This document shows positions 61,069-64,000 of a stretch of 64,000 nucleotides of DNA, piece by piece. A model generated the notes under the pieces. That model did not search any database. It was given only the letters and a program-made list of their open reading frames with translations, and had not been told where the DNA came from. Where the stretch lies: contig NZ_JBBCAT010000004.1 in the NCBI RefSeq assembly GCF_037203705.1, forward strand, positions 124,001 to 188,000, in the 5' to 3' direction. The DNA is from Prosthecomicrobium sp. N25 (lineage in GTDB: Bacteria; Pseudomonadota; Alphaproteobacteria; Rhizobiales; Ancalomicrobiaceae). Within the stretch, counting starts at the first letter, position 1. Every line of letters starts with the position of its first letter. Made by a program: the position numbers and the translations under genes.

Positions 61069-61263
61069 CCTCTTCGTCGCCCGAGCGAAAACTCGGCATT
61101 ATGCAGTTCGACCGATGCGCATAGGCAGAGCGCGTGACCCGTCCAATTCCAGTGACGGCACAGGTAACATGATCAGCCTTTACCGCAGGTAGATTTGTGC
61201 TTAAGATGCAGCTTAAGCGATAAGCGACTGAAGTCGTACGATACCATGTGGGAGGGCTAACGC

Positions 61264-63576
61264 ATGCACGTCCATTCCGTAGCCTTCAAGAATTTTCGGC
61301 GCTTGAAAGATGCACGGATAGACTTTTCAGAAGAATTGACAATCTTTGTCGGCGCAAACAATAGTGGAAAGACGTCCGCCACACATGCGATAGAACTTTT
61401 CCTCTCCGGCTCCAAAGAGAAGTTCACGATCCACGATTTTTGTGCGGATTGCTGGACGGCGTTTGAGAAGATGCCATCCGACAGCGCAGACGCAGCGGAT
61501 TTCCGACTTCCGCACATTTCGCTAGACGTTTGGATCGCCGTCGATGCCGACAACTTGTATCGCGTCGTAGAGCTTCTTCCGCGTGCGGCTTGGGAAGGGT
61601 CACTCGTCGGCCTGAGGATTGAATTCGCTGCTAAAGATGCTGCCCAGACACTTGCCAGATATAGAGGCAAGGCCGCCGATGCCTCGAAGTTCGCTCAGAC
61701 GAAGGCGAAAGATGGACAGGACTATAGCCCATGGCCGCGCAACATGCGGGATTACCTGTCACGGGAACTAAAAAACGAATATGTGCTTCGCTACTTCATT
61801 CTGGACGAAGCGGAACTCAATCCGGGGGCGACCGGAGTGGTGCATATGCCAAAGGAGATTGTTGGCGATACCGAGCGATCGGGGCACTCGATCATCAACT
61901 CGCTCATCAAGGTTGATTTCCTTAGCGCACAGCGCCATTTGAGCGACGGTAATGCACAGTCGCGGACCGAAGATCTATCTCGGCGGCTAAGTCGCTTCTA
62001 CACTCGCAAGCAGAAGAAGCGTGACGATGATCATAACGCATTAAGGGCTCTTGCTCTATCCGAGGATCAACTTACCAAGCACTTCTCAGACGTTTTCAGT
62101 GATACCTTCAGATCGCTCCGGAAGCTCGGGTATCCGGGACTTGCTAACCCCTCACTAGAAATTCGCGCAGCACTTAAAATTGAAAGGCTGATGGGAGACC
62201 ACCAGACGAAGGTTCACTACCTTCTAGAGGAAGCGACCGCCGAAGCCGAAGCACTGATGCTTCCCGACAACTACAACGGATTGGGTTTCAAAAACCTGAT
62301 TTACATGGGCGTCGAACTGCTCGATCTCCATTCGGCCTGGGCCACGACCGAAGAAGGCGAGGAAGATAAGCGCCAGCCAATCCATTTGGTTTTTATTGAG
62401 GAGCCGGAGGCCCACATGCATGCCCAGCTCCAGCAAGCATTCGTGCGCAAACTTACAGACTTGATCCCGCCGCGAGGCAAGGACGGGTACTCGACGCAAT
62501 TCGTTATCACAACCCATTCGGCCCATATTTTATACGAGCGAGGATTCAGGCCGATACGTTACTTCCGAAGATCAAGCGAGACGGGCTCAAGGCAAAATTC
62601 GAATATATTCAATCTCTCTGTATTCTATGACCGGAATGAGCCTGACCGCGACTTTCTAGAGCGTTATATGAAGCTCACGCACTGTGACATGTTTTTTGCG
62701 GATGCAGCAATTCTGGTTGAGGGGAACGTTGAAAGGCTGGTACTCCCGCTTATGATTGCACAAAGCGCGAAGAAACTTGGCGCCGCGTACCTAAGTATCC
62801 TGGAAGTCGGTGGCGCTTTTGCCTTCCGCTTCCGTCGGCTGATTGAGTTCTTGGGCCTACCCACGTTGATCATCACGGACTTAGATAGCGTTTATCCAGT
62901 GCCGTCGAAGTTGGAGGGCGAGGACGCAGTCAAGGCTGCCGATGCTGCGGAGTCGAGCGACGATGAAGATGAGGAGGACGAACCCGACGCAAAACAAGAA
63001 GCAGATGGCAGTCCCAAACCGAGACCTCGTTCAAAGTGCCCGGCTACAACACCGGGTGCAGTGACCGCGAACCAAACGCTGCGACAATGGCTCCCCGGAA
63101 AGACGTCTGTCGAAGACCTGCTTGCGGCTGAAATAGAGGAGCGAGTCCAGGCCCCGACGAAGGACGGTGGAGCTCATGTCATGGTGACTTACCAATGCCC
63201 TGTCAAGGCAACTTGGGGAACTACCACCCTCGAGCTCAAGAGCCGCACCCTTGAAGAAGCTTTCGCATATGAAAACCTATCGTGGTGCCAGAAAATGGAG
63301 AATCAAAGCGTTGGATTACGTTGGAAAAAATCAGGAACAATGACTCTAGGCGTCCTTGCCGCGAAAATTCATGCGCGGGTGAAGGGCGAAAGCTTCAACA
63401 AAACGAATTTTGCCCTCGGCCTCTTAGCCAGCACAGACGCAAGTTGGGTGGTTCCAGCCTACATTCGGTCAGGGCTAGATTGGCTAGCAACGCATTTGGC
63501 TATCGCCGAAGGCACGCTGGATTCACCAGTTTCAACAGCTGTTTCCGCGCCCAAAGCGGTGGAGGTAGCTCAATGA
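61264..63576 (+). CDS. gajA: GajA-like OLD-family ATPase/nuclease (Gabija)
   Basis: A 770-residue class 2 OLD protein. The ABC-type ATPase half has Walker A GANNSGKT (residues 30-37), FIEEPEAH (acidic 379-382) and the H-loop THSAHIL (His418). A TOPRIM nuclease domain follows with LVEGNVE (Glu486/490), ILEVGG and ITDLDS (Asp539/541). The partner UvrD-type gene overlaps by four bases, the Gabija arrangement. It is about 190 residues longer than the best-known GajA, with an acidic loop (S564-D575) after the TOPRIM. Codons are AT-richer than the host's. An S-D site (GGGAGGG) precedes the ATG. Confidence 0.82.
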   Translation: MHVHSVAFKNFRRLKDARIDFSEELTIFVGANNSGKTSATHAIELFLSGSKEKFTIHDFCADCWTAFEKMPSDSADAADFRLPHISLDVWIAVDADNLYRVVELLPRAAWEGSLVGLRIEFAAKDAAQTLARYRGKAADASKFAQTKAKDGQDYSPWPRNMRDYLSRELKNEYVLRYFILDEAELNPGATGVVHMPKEIVGDTERSGHSIINSLIKVDFLSAQRHLSDGNAQSRTEDLSRRLSRFYTRKQKKRDDDHNALRALALSEDQLTKHFSDVFSDTFRSLRKLGYPGLANPSLEIRAALKIERLMGDHQTKVHYLLEEATAEAEALMLPDNYNGLGFKNLIYMGVELLDLHSAWATTEEGEEDKRQPIHLVFIEEPEAHMHAQLQQAFVRKLTDLIPPRGKDGYSTQFVITTHSAHILYERGFRPIRYFRRSSETGSRQNSNIFNLSVFYDRNEPDRDFLERYMKLTHCDMFFADAAILVEGNVERLVLPLMIAQSAKKLGAAYLSILEVGGAFAFRFRRLIEFLGLPTLIITDLDSVYPVPSKLEGEDAVKAADAAESSDDEDEEDEPDAKQEADGSPKPRPRSKCPATTPGAVTANQTLRQWLPGKTSVEDLLAAEIEERVQAPTKDGGAHVMVTYQCPVKATWGTTTLELKSRTLEEAFAYENLSWCQKMENQSVGLRWKKSGTMTLGVLAAKIHARVKGESFNKTNFALGLLASTDASWVVPAYIRSGLDWLATHLAIAEGTLDSPVSTAVSAPKAVEVAQ

Positions 63577-64000
63577 CAAGCCGCGTAGGCAAGCCGGATA
63601 CGCCAGCCGATGTCCAACTTCGAGCACTCCTCGATGCCGGTGCATCTACAGGCTTCGTGATGGTCGCGGGCGCAGGCTCGGGAAAGACGACGTCCATTGT
63701 CAAGGCGCTCGACCATCTACGAGTTACGCGTGGTTCCCTTCTCCGCCAGCGCTCACAAAAAATAGCATGTATAACGTACACCGAACTCGCGGTTGCCGAG
63801 ATTTGGGGGGATGTCGGCAACGACCCGTTATTCCACGTTTCAACCATCCATAGCTTTCTGTGGACCGCCTTGAAGCCGTTCCAGGCGGACATCGCGCTTT
63901 GGGTGGACAGACGCTTGGATCAGAAGATCGAAGACACGGAACAGAAGATTGCCGCATTCACTACTCGAACGCAAGCGAAGACGAGGATCCAAGCGGCAGG
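63573..64000 (+). CDS. gajB: GajB-like UvrD/Rep-type helicase, N-terminal part
   Basis: The frame begins with ATGA overlapping the gajA stop and is open to the window edge (142 codons). The start shows superfamily 1 helicase motifs: motif I GAGSGKTT (33-40), motif Ia CITYTELAVAEI and motif Ic VSTIHSFLW. In Gabija, GajB is the UvrD/PcrA-like subunit that works with the GajA nuclease to sense phage replication. The C-terminal helicase motifs (II-VI) are outside the window. Confidence 0.82.
   Translation, partial: MTSRVGKPDTPADVQLRALLDAGASTGFVMVAGAGSGKTTSIVKALDHLRVTRGSLLRQRSQKIACITYTELAVAEIWGDVGNDPLFHVSTIHSFLWTALKPFQADIALWVDRRLDQKIEDTEQKIAAFTTRTQAKTRIQAA

Overview
The window is GC-rich DNA (about 70% by eye) from an alphaproteobacterium. 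The gene content points to the order Hyphomicrobiales (Rhizobiales): a soxBDAG sarcosine oxidase operon, a transglutaminase-like cysteine protease, DUF2336 and PilZ proteins, a TRAP-type uptake operon, and a tandem pair of small RNAs that look like the alphar15/AbcR family. A Methylobacterium/Salinarimonas-type relative is plausible, but the genus cannot be fixed from sequence alone. No rRNA operon and no complete tRNA gene is present.

Bases 1-28.9 kb are ordinary chromosomal housekeeping and accessory genes in short, alternating operons: gpt, gamma-carbonic anhydrase, rhomboid protease, hisI, folE, an IscU-like scaffold, a MESH1-like HD hydrolase, yidD, thrS, a polysaccharide pyruvyl transferase next to a GT29-like (sialyltransferase-fold) enzyme, bioY, lgt, a CitE-like lyase with a MaoC hydratase, a lytic transglycosylase, DUF2336 and Hpt proteins, nadK, cutA and two c-type cytochromes.

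Bases 29.8-36.3 kb form a one-carbon/amino-acid operon, soxB-soxD-soxA-soxG-sdaA. Sarcosine is oxidatively demethylated to glycine, with the C1 unit passed to tetrahydrofolate, and L-serine is deaminated to pyruvate. Bases 37.3-38.9 kb hold several small hydrophilic stress-type proteins, each followed by a strong hairpin. At 39.0-40.2 kb lie a truncated GH43 remnant and an intact Tae4-like peptidoglycan amidase with no secretion genes nearby. Bases 40.2-47.4 kb hold a fused 5-oxoprolinase/hydantoinase gene divergent from a TRAP transporter operon ending in a MarR-like regulator. A VOC dioxygenase and hutF follow.

At 49.98-50.30 kb two tandem sRNA-like units carry the same anti-Shine-Dalgarno sequence, each followed by an intrinsic terminator. 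Immediately after, at 50,825, a 45-bp 3-prime fragment of a tRNA-Thr(TGT) gene marks the left attachment site of an integrated element that runs off the right edge. The element carries a tyrosine integrase, two excisionase-like HTH proteins, a primase/helicase with an iteron-like region behind it, a few degraded-prophage genes (possible small terminase, HK97-gp10-like tail protein), an XRE repressor with a 20-bp palindromic operator, and an AT-richer cargo of a GajA-like OLD nuclease and the start of a GajB-like UvrD helicase. This is a Gabija-type anti-phage defence system, cut by the window edge.
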